Shown: positions 16,967 to 26,184, numbered from the stretch's first letter. The stretch is 64,000 bases of DNA from Desulfurellales bacterium (GCA_027035885.1 JALVTR010000171.1:1-64000); one strand, 5' to 3'. The notes: generated by a model not told the origin, from the letters alone. Numbers and translations are program-made.

Positions 16967-17296
16967 TTAAGAAGAAGATAAACTATGCTCAATAACCTTT
17001 ATCTCTTCCACTTCTTTCATCTTTGCTAAGTTTTCGAAAACTGGGCTGTCTTTGATTTGATAAAAAGCATTGTCTATAATTTTTTGTTTTTCGTTGTCGC
17101 TCATTTTTTCTTTTATTTCTGGTAGATTGCCAAGATGCTTTATTATTTCGCAGCCGGATTTTTTTATTTCTTCTTTAAAATATAACTCATAAACCATTCC
17201 GTCTATTATTTGCTCGAAATAGAAGCTTTGGGTGTCGTTTTTTTTGCTTAAACTCTTAGCAATCATCTTATCATTAAAAATTACTAAACGTCCCAA
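16967..17296 (-). CDS. Restriction-enzyme C-terminal-like fragment
   Basis: A 109-residue frame downstream of the methylase on the same strand. FYFEQIIDGMVYELYFKEEI and the following helices resemble the C-terminal tails of Eco57I-type enzymes, where a related tail (IDQLVYKLYGLSEEE) also ends the neighbouring gene. The N-terminus may be broken: an overlapping frame from 17325 (MMIKKIKSPNNFGTF) continues into this one only through a frameshift. It is either a small accessory subunit or a remnant of a second enzyme. Confidence 0.45.
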   Translation of the reverse strand: MGRLVIFNDKMIAKSLSKKNDTQSFYFEQIIDGMVYELYFKEEIKKSGCEIIKHLGNLPEIKEKMSDNEKQKIIDNAFYQIKDSPVFENLAKMKEVEEIKVIEHSLSSS

Positions 17297-17331
17297 AATT
17301 ATTAGGGCTCTTAATCTTTTTTATCATCATC

Positions 17332-20300
17332 TTAAGCTCCCCTCTCCACAATTTTTATCTCTTCCTCACTTAATCCATATAGTTTATAAACCAATTGGTC
17401 TATTTGCTTTTGATACTCTTTTACCTTTGCTTGTTTTTGCGGATTTTCAAGATAGTCGTCGGATTGAGTAAGGGAAAGGATTTTGTTGACGAGGTCTATA
17501 AAAGGTTGTTGTTGAGGTTGTGTAATTATCTTTATGGGGAGCTTTTTTAAATCGTCAGGATAAAAGCCTAATTTACTTCTTCTAACTGAGTCTAAAAATT
17601 TATATGCCCATTTGGAATTTAATATTGCCAACAAATATTTTAAATTAAATTGTTCTGAATATTTTTCCAATTTTTCTCTTAAAAATTGTATGTGTTTAGT
17701 TTGAAAATCTTTCTTAATACTCATTTCAATGCTTCTATTATTGACTCCTTTTAAATCTTTCCATAAAACTGATACTGTAATACTATGATTACAAAGCAAA
17801 CCTGTATTATCATAAATAGCTCCTGTCATTCCACCCATCATTATCTTGGGAGGAATGTAAAGCTCTGGAAAGGTTGGCCTTCGTATTTTTTTAGGTACTC
17901 TTTGCGTGTTCCATTCAAGATATTTTATTTTTTCAATAGTATATTTACTCATCCATTTTGCTTCTAAATATTTTCTGGAATGAATCTTATCTTCTCTATC
18001 AGATATTAAATCGTTTTTGTTAAATTCACCTTTTGCAAATTTCTCATGAGCATTTAACACCATTCCTACACTTACATAACAGATTTCTCCCCAACTTAAA
18101 GTATTTAAAAGGTCTCCTATAACCTTATTTTCACTATCTAATTTAAAAGTATTTTCCCCCATCTCTAACTGTTTTTTTGAAGGTAAAATAATTTGATTCT
18201 CCCATTTTTCTAAGTGCTTTATTCGTAACGGTATGTGATTCGGATTTATTTCTTTTTTAAGTTCAATAATTATATTTCTTACCTCTGCTTCAAAAATTTT
18301 TAAGTCTGAACAGAAATTTATTCTATTTATAACAGCATTATTAAGAAAGTATTCGTGTGATTTTATTGCATACTTAGATGTCATATAAGCATCCGGTATT
18401 ATATACTCAAGAATTCCCCGTGGAGCAAGTAATTGGAATCCTTTTTCAATAAATGCTACATATAAGTCCCACTTTTCCCATAATGTCTTGTAAGTATTTA
18501 GTTTTTTTATTGCCTTTCTCTGTTCTTTTATATCTGGATTGTCAGCTCTAACGTATGGTGGGTTAGCAATCACTATATCAAAACCACCCTTTTGGTGGAA
18601 CACCTCAGAAAAATATACTTCAAAATCAAATTTTTTATGTCCCATTGTAATATTGCTTATCAATTCCTCAATCTTACTTTTATACTCCTGCTTCTTTGCT
18701 GGATCGGTTTCTTTGAAATAAAGTGGTTTTAATTTCTCCAGTTCATAAAACAATTTCCAATTCAAGACATCTTTTTCCACTCCTACAAGAGAATTACCTT
18801 GTACAATCTTATAATCCAGATTAGGCAGTGGTTTAATGTTATCAATATTCTCTTCATCAACCACCAAAGACAGCCAGAGGCGGAGTTTGGCGATTTCAAC
18901 CGCGCTTTCGTCTATATCCACACCATAGATGGATTTTTCAATTGCGTTTGCCTTGAAACAGTAGTCGCTTCTATCTTTTTTATCGTCTATAAATTCCGTT
19001 AAGATATTGCGCAACCTAACAATTTCATTCATTACGCCGACAGGGAAAGCTCCCGAGCCTACGGCAGGGTCGCAGATTTTGATTTTCTCAAGAGCGTTAT
19101 CTATAAATTTTGCGTTTTTTCGTATGCTCTCAGGTATACCGTGTTTATATTTTCCACCTTCTTTGAGTTCTCCGTTACTAAGCGCTTTTTCTATTTCAAT
19201 TATGTGTTCGCCATAATGGATAAAAATTTCCAAATCTTCTTTGATTGACATCAATGCTTTTTCTTCAAACGGCAGCTTTGATAATCCTTTTTTTTGCTTA
19301 ATTTCAAAAAGCGGCTGCTTACCCTTATTTTTTAAAATGATCTTTTCAAACTCATTCAAAAGGTAGTATAACAGACTTTGCTGCGTCATATAATGAACTA
19401 TTGCTCTTGGTGTGTAAAATGCACCGCTATTTTTTCTCTCTTTCACCTCAAGCATTCTTTCAAACACCTTGCCAAGCATCTCAGGGTCTATTGCAACCTC
19501 TTTTTCGAGCGGTTCATCTTCCTTTACGGTAAAGTTGAATAAATCGAAAATATCAAGTATCCCACTGCCTTCGTCGTTATCATCTGTTTTATTGGAAAAA
19601 ATGCTGTTTGGTATAACAATATCTGTTTTCTCCCAGTCATAAAAATTTATCGGGTCAAACAGACCGCCGTTTAGAAACGGGATTCGGCAGTTGAATTTTT
19701 TGTAGAAATCCGTATCCCTCTTTTTACTTAGGGCATCGTAAAACAAAAACTCCAAGTAATCGTTGAAAAAGTTTTCGTTGCTGGATTTTGCTTGATTAAA
19801 AAGGTTTCTTAGAAAGTTTCTGTCGCCTTCTCCGTAGGATTGACCCTGCTTTAAGCCAAGCCAGCCCTTTCTTTGTAAAAAGTAGAGAAAAACAATCTGT
19901 CCGAGGAGCTTTTTTGCAAAGTGGAGAGTGTCAATTTTTTTTATTTCAAATTCCTTTTTTATTATCTCATCATTAGCAACAATCTTGTCTAACTCATCTT
20001 TCAGATTAAAAAGCTGAGCCTTGTATCTTTCGAAAAACTCCTCAGAAACAGATTCTATATTGAAGGCTTCTTCCAAATCAGATAAGTATGGTGGGTTATC
20101 GTCTTTCAATATTCCTACAAGCTGTTTTTGTGCTGTGTGGCTTTTGCCTTTTTCGCCTACCAAGAAAGAAGAAAGTTTGGCGGGTGTCAGTTCATCTTGT
20201 CCTTTTTGCAGGCTGTATTGCATTTTTATCAGAGAAAAACGCCAATCGGGTGATTTTTGACTGTAAAACGCCACCAATCCGGCATCTTTAAATTCACCGC

Positions 20301-20622
20301 CGCGGGAACCGTTTAGATACCATCGAATAAAATTTCTCTGGGACGAGCGGGCAAATTCTACTGAGTGTTCTCTTTTTAACTCGACAATTAAAACATCGGT
20401 TATGTTTCCTTCTTTATCCTCAAATTTACCGATACGCTCCATTTTTCGTATTATGTTTTGATATGCTTTCGGTATAAGGTTTCCTGTGTATGCTCCGCCG
20501 TTTCCAAAAGGTTTTATTTCAATGTTTTTTAGAAGATTTTTCACAAAGTATGTGTATTTTTCCTTATCAAAGGTATTTTCAAAAACCTCTTTAATAATCT
20601 TTTTTGCTTCGTATTCTTTCAT
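17332..20622 (-). CDS. Eco57I-type restriction nuclease/adenine methylase
   Basis: A 1096-residue type IIG-like enzyme. The N-terminus has a candidate nuclease motif (ITDVLIVELKR, 74-84, the ExK part of PD-(D/E)xK). The methylase has GAFYTPR (400-406), the SAM-binding DPAVGSGAF (518-526) and the N6-adenine motif NPPY (687-690). The C-terminal part (about 850-1090) should be the target-recognition region and ends with the TaqI-like tail LVYKLYGLSEEE. It lies 7 bp after the PLD-helicase gene on the same strand, so the two are co-transcribed and probably form one ATP-dependent restriction system. Confidence 0.85.
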   Translation of the reverse strand: MKEYEAKKIIKEVFENTFDKEKYTYFVKNLLKNIEIKPFGNGGAYTGNLIPKAYQNIIRKMERIGKFEDKEGNITDVLIVELKREHSVEFARSSQRNFIRWYLNGSRGGEFKDAGLVAFYSQKSPDWRFSLIKMQYSLQKGQDELTPAKLSSFLVGEKGKSHTAQKQLVGILKDDNPPYLSDLEEAFNIESVSEEFFERYKAQLFNLKDELDKIVANDEIIKKEFEIKKIDTLHFAKKLLGQIVFLYFLQRKGWLGLKQGQSYGEGDRNFLRNLFNQAKSSNENFFNDYLEFLFYDALSKKRDTDFYKKFNCRIPFLNGGLFDPINFYDWEKTDIVIPNSIFSNKTDDNDEGSGILDIFDLFNFTVKEDEPLEKEVAIDPEMLGKVFERMLEVKERKNSGAFYTPRAIVHYMTQQSLLYYLLNEFEKIILKNKGKQPLFEIKQKKGLSKLPFEEKALMSIKEDLEIFIHYGEHIIEIEKALSNGELKEGGKYKHGIPESIRKNAKFIDNALEKIKICDPAVGSGAFPVGVMNEIVRLRNILTEFIDDKKDRSDYCFKANAIEKSIYGVDIDESAVEIAKLRLWLSLVVDEENIDNIKPLPNLDYKIVQGNSLVGVEKDVLNWKLFYELEKLKPLYFKETDPAKKQEYKSKIEELISNITMGHKKFDFEVYFSEVFHQKGGFDIVIANPPYVRADNPDIKEQRKAIKKLNTYKTLWEKWDLYVAFIEKGFQLLAPRGILEYIIPDAYMTSKYAIKSHEYFLNNAVINRINFCSDLKIFEAEVRNIIIELKKEINPNHIPLRIKHLEKWENQIILPSKKQLEMGENTFKLDSENKVIGDLLNTLSWGEICYVSVGMVLNAHEKFAKGEFNKNDLISDREDKIHSRKYLEAKWMSKYTIEKIKYLEWNTQRVPKKIRRPTFPELYIPPKIMMGGMTGAIYDNTGLLCNHSITVSVLWKDLKGVNNRSIEMSIKKDFQTKHIQFLREKLEKYSEQFNLKYLLAILNSKWAYKFLDSVRRSKLGFYPDDLKKLPIKIITQPQQQPFIDLVNKILSLTQSDDYLENPQKQAKVKEYQKQIDQLVYKLYGLSEEEIKIVERGA

Positions 20623-20629
20623 AAGCTCC

Positions 20630-23600
20630 CTACTTTAATAAATATTCTGACAATATAACTTCCTTTGGACTGTTTAGAGAAATATCCTGTGCTGTTTGTA
20701 CCTTGTTAAATAACTGACTTGGTAAATTTCTCTTAATAATAGCGAGTATTTTCGCAGGGTTTTTCTCACCGTTTATACCGTCGAAAATTTTCTTAGCTGT
20801 TTTTTTAGGCATTGAACCATCTTCAATTAATTTTCTAACTCTCTCGATATATTCATCGTCTATTTCAGTAAAGCCGTCGTATTTTCTCATTTCTTTCGAT
20901 TTTAATATTTTCAAAATCCTTACAGCATTATCTCTTCCGCCTTTTCTGGGCATTTCTTGTTCTATAATATCCTCGCTTAAATCCGAATCTATTTTTAATT
21001 TGTTTTTGGCTAATAAATCGTAAAATTGTTTTGGAAGTTTATGTGCTTTTGTTTTCTCAGTTGCTTCAAACAATTTTGCAGATGTTAAGAAATCGAGCTC
21101 TATACTCCCTTGCTCGTTTGACAAATAAAATTTTTCGAGTTTCCCTTTTCTGAAATAGGTTATAAGTGAATCTTGAAACTCTTCATATTTGGATGATGTT
21201 TTTCTTGCCACTCTTGCTTTTTTTGGCAGGTTCTTTATCTGTGCAAAAAGCTCTTTGTTGTTATCTCTTATATTTTCAATAATTTTTAGATATTTTAATT
21301 CGCTTTCTTCTCCTTCTTCGTCGCCAAGGATGAAATCCTTAGAGGTTAATCTATCAAAAAGCTCAAAAGATTTTATCTCTTCACCGTCTGTTAAGAGTTT
21401 TGCATCATTTCCCAGCATCTCTATGAAATATTTAATTTTGGCAATAGCTGCCTCTTTCAGTTTTATGATGCTGTTTGCTTCTTCTGTCGGGAAAAAGTTA
21501 TAAATGTATATTTCTTTAAAAGGTGTATCAACACGATTTATTCGCCCGACACGCTGAATCATTCTCGTTGGATTCCAGGGAATGTCATAATTTATCACAA
21601 CATTTGAGCGATGCAGATTTACACCTTCGGATAAAACTTCAGTTGTTACAATTATGCGATAATCATCCTTTTTATTTTGAGCTTTTGCATCAAAATTTGA
21701 AATAACCTTTTTAAGATCTGTGTCGTTTGAACCGCCATGATAGATTAAAATCTTTTCCTTTAAGCTACGTTCTAACTCTTTTGATAGATATTCTGCTGTT
21801 TCTTTCGACTCTGTAAATATTATCAGTTTATTGTTTTTTAAGATGCTATCTTTATTTATTTTTTCAATAAAGCTTTTCAGTTTGGGGTCATAATTTATTT
21901 GAGACCACAAATCGTGTATTTTTCTCAATGTTTCTAAGTCAGACTTGATATCTGATTCAAGCTGGCTTGTAAAATTATCTTTTTTATATTCTTCGGCTTT
22001 CTCATCATCTATAAGACGTTGAATTTCGTCGAAATTATCATCAAGAAGGCAGTCAATTATTTTTTGCCAATACTTTTTGCTAATATAAACAAAACCTTTA
22101 TTGTAAGCCGATAAAAAATTTTCATAAGATTTTATAAACCTATTAAGTGTATGTTTAAAGGCATAGAAACTGCTTTCCAGTCTTTTTACAAGCAGAATTT
22201 TCATAAATCCGCCCATATTTCTTTGACTTGTTTTCTCCTGTGCGGTGAGTTCGTCTTTAAGGTACAGCAAGGGTGTGTATCTGGCGTATTTAAACTGTTT
22301 TTCGTCTGTAATCAGTTCAATTGTTTTTGTAAAAATCTCATTTAGCTTTCTATCTAATGCGTAATAAATTGGCTTTGGCGCTGAAACTTTAGGAAATTTC
22401 AAACCCTGTTGCTTTAGGTCATCTTTAAAGTATTTTTCAATCTCATTTCTTGTTCTGCGAACCATTATGTATTTTAAAACCTTATTTCTTATCTGCATGG
22501 CATTGTCTTTTACTATATCCATATACTCATCATAATCGGTTTTACGGTCTAAATTTTTTAATCTATTCTGCAAATAATTAAAGAATTTCTCAAGATTTTT
22601 AACACCGGGTATAGTGCTATTTTTTCCTTTCTGAAATAGTTTTATTTGCGCTAAAATATCCAAAGGAGAGTTATTTAACGGTGTTGCCGTTATTAAAATA
22701 ACTTTTTTCCCCCTGCAAATGGTTGCAAGTTTTTCATAAGTTACGGTGTTTTCATTTCTGAATTTATGCACTTCGTCAATAAAAACATTGTCATACAGCT
22801 CAGTGCCTCTTTCAATTATATCGTCAAGTTTGCCAACGGATTCAAATCTGGCTGCAATCTTAAAATCATTGAAAACATTAGGCCATGAGTTAGGGTTGTC
22901 CTCATTTAATAGAGCCGGAGAGGCAATAATAAGGTTTCTTCCAGGTAATTGATTGGCAAGAAGGGCTGCCATATAGGTTTTACCCAGACCAACTACATCT
23001 GCTAAAAATACTCCGCCATATTCTTCAAGAATTTTTTTGGCATTGATAACTGCCTGTTCCTGATACTGAAGTTTCATAAAATCCTTTGGCAAATAGTTGA
23101 AAATCAAGTCCGGGTCGAGACTTAAATCAGTTTTGAAATACTCATAGAGCAATTTTAGATAAATTTGATAAGGGGTTATTGTGTTGTTAAAATGGGTTTT
23201 ATTCATAACGGTTTCTGCATAATAATCTGTTATATCGACTGCTTCAGACCAGAGTTTCTCAAACCGTTCGAGGGCATATTTTACATCGGAGCTGTTTTTT
23301 AATTGGACATTAAATTCATAATTTGCAACAAGTCCTGATTCTGAAAAATTGCTTGAACCGGTAATCACGTTCCCGAAATCTCTGTCATCTTTATGATAAC
23401 GACTTATATACACCTTCGCATGTATTTTATTTGAAGGATGGGCTTTTATCTCAATTTTTCCTTCTTGCAACCATTCTATAAATTTTAGGATTCCATTCTC
23501 GGTCTCTTGTGTATCATCACTGTTTTCTATCTCTTCAATGACTTTTTTGCCGATAATTTCTTTTGTTCTCGAATGTGTTTCAAAATCCAGCTTATTTTTT

Positions 23601-23842
23601 GATCTGCTTGTTTCAATAATTTGGAAAGTTGGTTTATCGACATTTAAACCGACGAGGATTCGTATTTTTTCTATATTTTCGAAGGATTCATACAGCTGGT
23701 GAAAGCCGCTTATTCTAAAGTAACCGACTAAAACATCAAAAAACTGAACATCTTTCAGGATTGTTTTAAATCTATCAAGCAATGTCCCACTCTCGTCATT
23801 CGTGAAAAAAGTCAGATCATTATCGCTAAAACCTTTGTCCAT
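20630..23842 (-). CDS. PLD-nuclease/SNF2-type helicase of a restriction-like system
   Basis: A 1070-residue protein. The N-terminal phospholipase-D-like domain has the single HxK motif HAKVY (141-145) with GSSN (162-165), so nuclease activity probably needs a dimer. A superfamily 2 helicase follows: VGLGKT (284-289), DEVH (356-359), TATPLNN (385-391), TEVLSEGVNL and QRVGRINR (763-770). The Lys/Glu-rich C-terminus is unassigned. It begins the minus-strand operon; the methylase starts 7 bp after its stop. Helicase/PLD plus methylase pairs are known among restriction-like defence loci. The exact family here would need a search. Confidence 0.85.
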   Translation of the reverse strand: MDKGFSDNDLTFFTNDESGTLLDRFKTILKDVQFFDVLVGYFRISGFHQLYESFENIEKIRILVGLNVDKPTFQIIETSRSKNKLDFETHSRTKEIIGKKVIEEIENSDDTQETENGILKFIEWLQEGKIEIKAHPSNKIHAKVYISRYHKDDRDFGNVITGSSNFSESGLVANYEFNVQLKNSSDVKYALERFEKLWSEAVDITDYYAETVMNKTHFNNTITPYQIYLKLLYEYFKTDLSLDPDLIFNYLPKDFMKLQYQEQAVINAKKILEEYGGVFLADVVGLGKTYMAALLANQLPGRNLIIASPALLNEDNPNSWPNVFNDFKIAARFESVGKLDDIIERGTELYDNVFIDEVHKFRNENTVTYEKLATICRGKKVILITATPLNNSPLDILAQIKLFQKGKNSTIPGVKNLEKFFNYLQNRLKNLDRKTDYDEYMDIVKDNAMQIRNKVLKYIMVRRTRNEIEKYFKDDLKQQGLKFPKVSAPKPIYYALDRKLNEIFTKTIELITDEKQFKYARYTPLLYLKDELTAQEKTSQRNMGGFMKILLVKRLESSFYAFKHTLNRFIKSYENFLSAYNKGFVYISKKYWQKIIDCLLDDNFDEIQRLIDDEKAEEYKKDNFTSQLESDIKSDLETLRKIHDLWSQINYDPKLKSFIEKINKDSILKNNKLIIFTESKETAEYLSKELERSLKEKILIYHGGSNDTDLKKVISNFDAKAQNKKDDYRIIVTTEVLSEGVNLHRSNVVINYDIPWNPTRMIQRVGRINRVDTPFKEIYIYNFFPTEEANSIIKLKEAAIAKIKYFIEMLGNDAKLLTDGEEIKSFELFDRLTSKDFILGDEEGEESELKYLKIIENIRDNNKELFAQIKNLPKKARVARKTSSKYEEFQDSLITYFRKGKLEKFYLSNEQGSIELDFLTSAKLFEATEKTKAHKLPKQFYDLLAKNKLKIDSDLSEDIIEQEMPRKGGRDNAVRILKILKSKEMRKYDGFTEIDDEYIERVRKLIEDGSMPKKTAKKIFDGINGEKNPAKILAIIKRNLPSQLFNKVQTAQDISLNSPKEVILSEYLLK

Positions 23843-23969
23843 AATCCACTCCTTTCAATGAGAATAAATTACACTATATATACCTATTTGACAAGGAACT
23901 ATTACGATAATAAATAATATATGAGATTATAAATTTTTAACTTCTCAAGATTTCCCAATACACATTCTT

Positions 23970-23988
23970 TTCACACCTCGCAAGTGTG
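23970..23988. repeat. 19-bp TA-boundary near-palindrome, copy 1
   Basis: TTCACACCTCGCAAGTGTG, with imperfect stem CACACcT-cgc-AaGTGTG. It recurs exactly at 24575-24593 and 25357-25375. This copy lies between the defence operon start and the 3' end of the broken hicA. The preceding TCTT/TCTTTT is shared with copy 2. Confidence 0.8.
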
Positions 23989-24069
23989 CATTTTGTTTTA
24001 TGGATACTAGATAATTATTACCTATATAGTAAAACTTAAAAATCAATTAACAGGTTTTAGGGTTGTATT

Positions 24070-24293
24070 TTAAAGTAAATTTTTAAATTCTTCCACGGTT
24101 AGACCTGTTTCTTTTATTATTTTTCTTAGTGTTCCTTTTGCTATCTCGCTATGGTCTGGAACAACAATAGCCTGTGAGGATAAGCTATCTGACGTAAAAC
24201 CATATGGCTGCCCTTTTACCTGTCTTTTACATATCCGATTTTTGATAAGGCTGCCGCAACTTTACGACCTGATATCCTTGGAAGATCACTCAT
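24070..24293 (-). pseudogene. hicA: Broken HicA toxin (second locus)
   Basis: The minus strand from ATG 24293 reads MSDLPRISGRKVAAALSKIG, YVKDR, a stop, KGSHMVLRQIAYPH, and then in a shifted frame AIVVPDHSEIAKGTLRKIIK and ETGLTVEEF. This is HicA with its KGSHxxxR active-site region, broken by one TAA (at the position of a Gln codon) and one frameshift. It overlaps the hicB stop by 4 bases, the normal translational coupling. Confidence 0.8.
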
Positions 24294-24502
24294 CCGGCAA
24301 CCTCTACAACTTCTTCATATATTGGCGGAGGGATAGGCTCATTGTGGTCTTTGAGGCTTTCAATATAAACGTCAATTGCCTCTTTGATATTTATCAAGGC
24401 TTCCTGCCTTGTTTTACCTTGTGAGATACAGCCTGGAAGAGATGGAACTTCGGCCGTAAACATTCCGTCTTCATCTTGTTCTATGATAACTCTGTATTTC
24501 AT
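24290..24502 (-). CDS. hicB: HicB-family antitoxin (second locus)
   Basis: A 70-residue HicB: YRVIIEQDEDGMFTAEVPSLPGCISQGKTRQEALINIKEAID, followed by YIESLKDHNEPIPPPIYEE. It is intact although its partner HicA is broken. It is a short form without an obvious ribbon-helix-helix domain. This hicBA pair is distinct in sequence from the one at 13206-13599 and lies on the opposite strand. Confidence 0.88.
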   Translation of the reverse strand: MKYRVIIEQDEDGMFTAEVPSLPGCISQGKTRQEALINIKEAIDVYIESLKDHNEPIPPPIYEEVVEVAG

Positions 24503-24574
24503 TTTGACCTCTAAAAACCTATTTTTTAAATCATACTATAGTGGTTTTCTATGTCATTTTTTTGAGCCCCTCTT

Positions 24575-24593
24575 TTCACACCTCGCAAGTGTG
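24575..24593. repeat. 19-bp TA-boundary near-palindrome, copy 2
   Basis: Exact copy of the 23970 repeat, 16 bp after the BrnA-like stop (minus strand) and upstream of hicB. Confidence 0.8.
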
Positions 24594-24609
24594 AATTATC
24601 CAGCCTTAC

Positions 24610-24885
24610 TTATTTCTCAACTATCTTGTCAATCTCTTCTTGGACTTTCTCAGACAGAAATACTTTCATCAAAGATTGATAAGGAACGTCCTTTTTATTG
24701 GCTAAAAACTTCAGCTCATCCAATAAAGACTCAGAAAGCCTTAGAGAAATTGTTTTTGTGGATGGTTTTAGGTTGGGAAAAACAGCCTTTTTGGCTTTAT
24801 TCCAGTCTATATAGTCGGTAGAGTCGTGGACTGACCAAAATTCTCTTTCTTCATCTTCGTTTTTAAATTTTGGTATTTTTTTCAT
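24610..24885 (-). CDS. BrnA/CopG-like antitoxin
   Basis: From ATG 24885 the frame gives 91 residues: MKKIPKFKNEDEEREFWSVH and later TISLRLSESLLDELKFLANK followed by VPYQSLMKVFLSEK. The C-terminal part is a ribbon-helix-helix DNA-binding domain, typical of BrnA/CopG antitoxins that repress their own operon. In the track it appears fused to the upstream toxin frame. The internal start is preferred because GAGGAG lies just before it. Confidence 0.75.
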   Translation of the reverse strand: MKKIPKFKNEDEEREFWSVHDSTDYIDWNKAKKAVFPNLKPSTKTISLRLSESLLDELKFLANKKDVPYQSLMKVFLSEKVQEEIDKIVEK

Positions 24886-25194
24886 CTTTAAACTCCTCGT
24901 ACAGTTTTTTTCTTTTTTGCTCATATCCCTTGCGGATATAACTCTTATTTTTGAGTTTCTTATTGTGAAAACGATAAATAGTTCCCTGCCTAAATCGGTA
25001 TGACCCAGTGCATAAAATCTATCCTCAATGCCGGAGTGTTTATAATCAATATTAACAACAAACGGCAGATTAAAAAAGATCTGTTCGCACTCGCTGATAC
25101 TTACGCCGTGTTTAATCCAATTCTTATTTTCATTGCCGCTATCCCACTCAAAACCCTTAGCAGAATAAATTAATTGTTTTAAATTTTTATCCAT
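24879..25194 (-). pseudogene. BrnT-like toxin with frameshift at an A-tract
   Basis: The frame starts MDKNLKQLIYSAKGFEWDSG and has NWIKHGVSISECEQIF, YALGHTDLGRELFIVFT and IRVISARDMSKKEK, matching BrnT ribonuclease toxins. A run of seven A bases (near 24905-24911) then puts it in the antitoxin frame, giving a 194-residue fusion. With one more A it would read KKLYEEFKDEKNTKI and stop, the normal BrnT end. It may be a real mutation, slippage or a base-call error. Core residues are otherwise present. Confidence 0.65.
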
Positions 25195-25356
25195 ATTGTA
25201 AGTATATTCTTAATATATACAAAAATCAAGGGAAAGCGGCTAAAGTTCACTTATTAATGGATTATCGGCTATATCTTTAAATCTTTATAACATCCATAAG
25301 TTGTACTTTATGTTTGAGTCGTTTTTATATAATTTTATTGAAAAAGGCAGCCAAAC

Positions 25357-25375
25357 TTCACACCTCGCAAGTGTG
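25357..25375. repeat. 19-bp TA-boundary near-palindrome, copy 3
   Basis: Exact copy of the 23970 repeat, 24 bp after the higA stop (minus strand) and about 160 bp upstream of the BrnT-like start. Confidence 0.8.
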
Positions 25376-25398
25376 CATTCTGGCATCTAAACCGTTCT

Positions 25399-25713
25399 TT
25401 ACCTTAAATTCATAGGTTTTATTGACTTCAGTATCTCTCTTTCTTTCTTCTTTGCATTATAAAGACTCCATCTAAGTTGAAGATTGAGCCAGAAATCTTC
25501 AGATGTTCCAAAAAATTTTGCCAGCCTTAAAGCTGCACTTGGAGTTATGCCTCTTTTCTTGTTTATTATTTCGTTAATTCTCTGATAAGGGACGTGTATT
25601 GCATTAGACAAATCCTTCTGGGTTATTCCCATAGGCTTTAAAAACTCCTTAAGCAGTATCTCGCCCGTAGGCGTTGGCTCTCTATGGGTTGGAATTCTAA
25701 TCATTTTATTCAT
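25399..25713 (-). CDS. higA: HigA-family antitoxin (XRE helix-turn-helix)
   Basis: A 104-residue VapI/HigA protein: HREPTPTGEILLKEFLKPMG, ITQKDLSNAIHVPYQRINEI (the helix-turn-helix, about 32-51), TPSAALRLAKFFGTSEDFWLN and the family tail. Its normal partner HigB is not adjacent: the gene upstream on this strand is a second, broken XRE gene. It is therefore an orphan antitoxin that may still bind operators. Confidence 0.9.
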   Translation of the reverse strand: MNKMIRIPTHREPTPTGEILLKEFLKPMGITQKDLSNAIHVPYQRINEIINKKRGITPSAALRLAKFFGTSEDFWLNLQLRWSLYNAKKKEREILKSIKPMNLR

Positions 25714-25722
25714 AGACGGATA

Positions 25723-26009
25723 TCAATATATAGACACTCTTATTTGGCAATCTAAAGCTTTGGCATATTTGATTAAGATATTTAAATTCGGCGTATATGT
25801 ATGTATTGTTAAGGCTTTCCAATCTTGAAATATTTGATTTTGAAGTCTTTATCCTTCTGGCTAATTTTTCTTGGGTTACGCCTTTTTTAATTCTTGCTGC
25901 CAGCAGCTCTTTTTTTATCTGTAAATAGGCGTAAGCTCATCGTTCTTTTTTTACTTCTTTGTTGTTTAAAGCCTTTTTTTTTGAAATTTTTAAATGTAGG
26001 TCTATTCAT
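25723..26009 (-). pseudogene. Broken XRE-family antitoxin
   Basis: From ATG 26009 (good GGAGG upstream) the strand reads MNRPTFKNFKKK, then after frameshifts IKKELLAARIKKGVTQEKLA and RRIKTSKSNISRLESLNNTY (a clear XRE helix-turn-helix), then PNLNILIKYAKALDCQIRV and a stop. At least two frameshifts separate the blocks. It is the antitoxin partner of the HigB-like remnant directly upstream. Confidence 0.7.
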
Positions 26010-26184
26010 TATCCACCTCCTTCTTTCTTGCAAGTGCAATTTCAGTCTCTTTCTTGGGCGTTTTCTGAGATTTTTTAATAAAAGAGTGTAAAATTATAAT
26101 TGCTCTATTTTTTGATAGCAGTAGATACACCCTTATAAGTGCGACGCAGGATGCACCCTCTGTGCTTTTGAATGGTGGAAATTC
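26002..26184 (-). pseudogene. HigB/Gp49-like toxin, C-terminal remnant
   Basis: An open minus-strand stretch without a start reads EFPPFKSTEGASCVALIRVY, LLLSKNRAIIILHSFIKKSQ and KTPKKETEIALARKKE, ending in a TAG that overlaps the antitoxin start. The ILLHxFIKKxQKTPxxE pattern is the C-terminus of HigB/Gp49-type RelE-fold toxins. The N-terminal half is not in frame, so it is inactive. Confidence 0.6.

Noticed and set aside
23970-25375. CRISPR array
   Set aside because: Only three short repeats with spacing of about 600-780 bp filled by genes; no regular spacers anywhere in the window.
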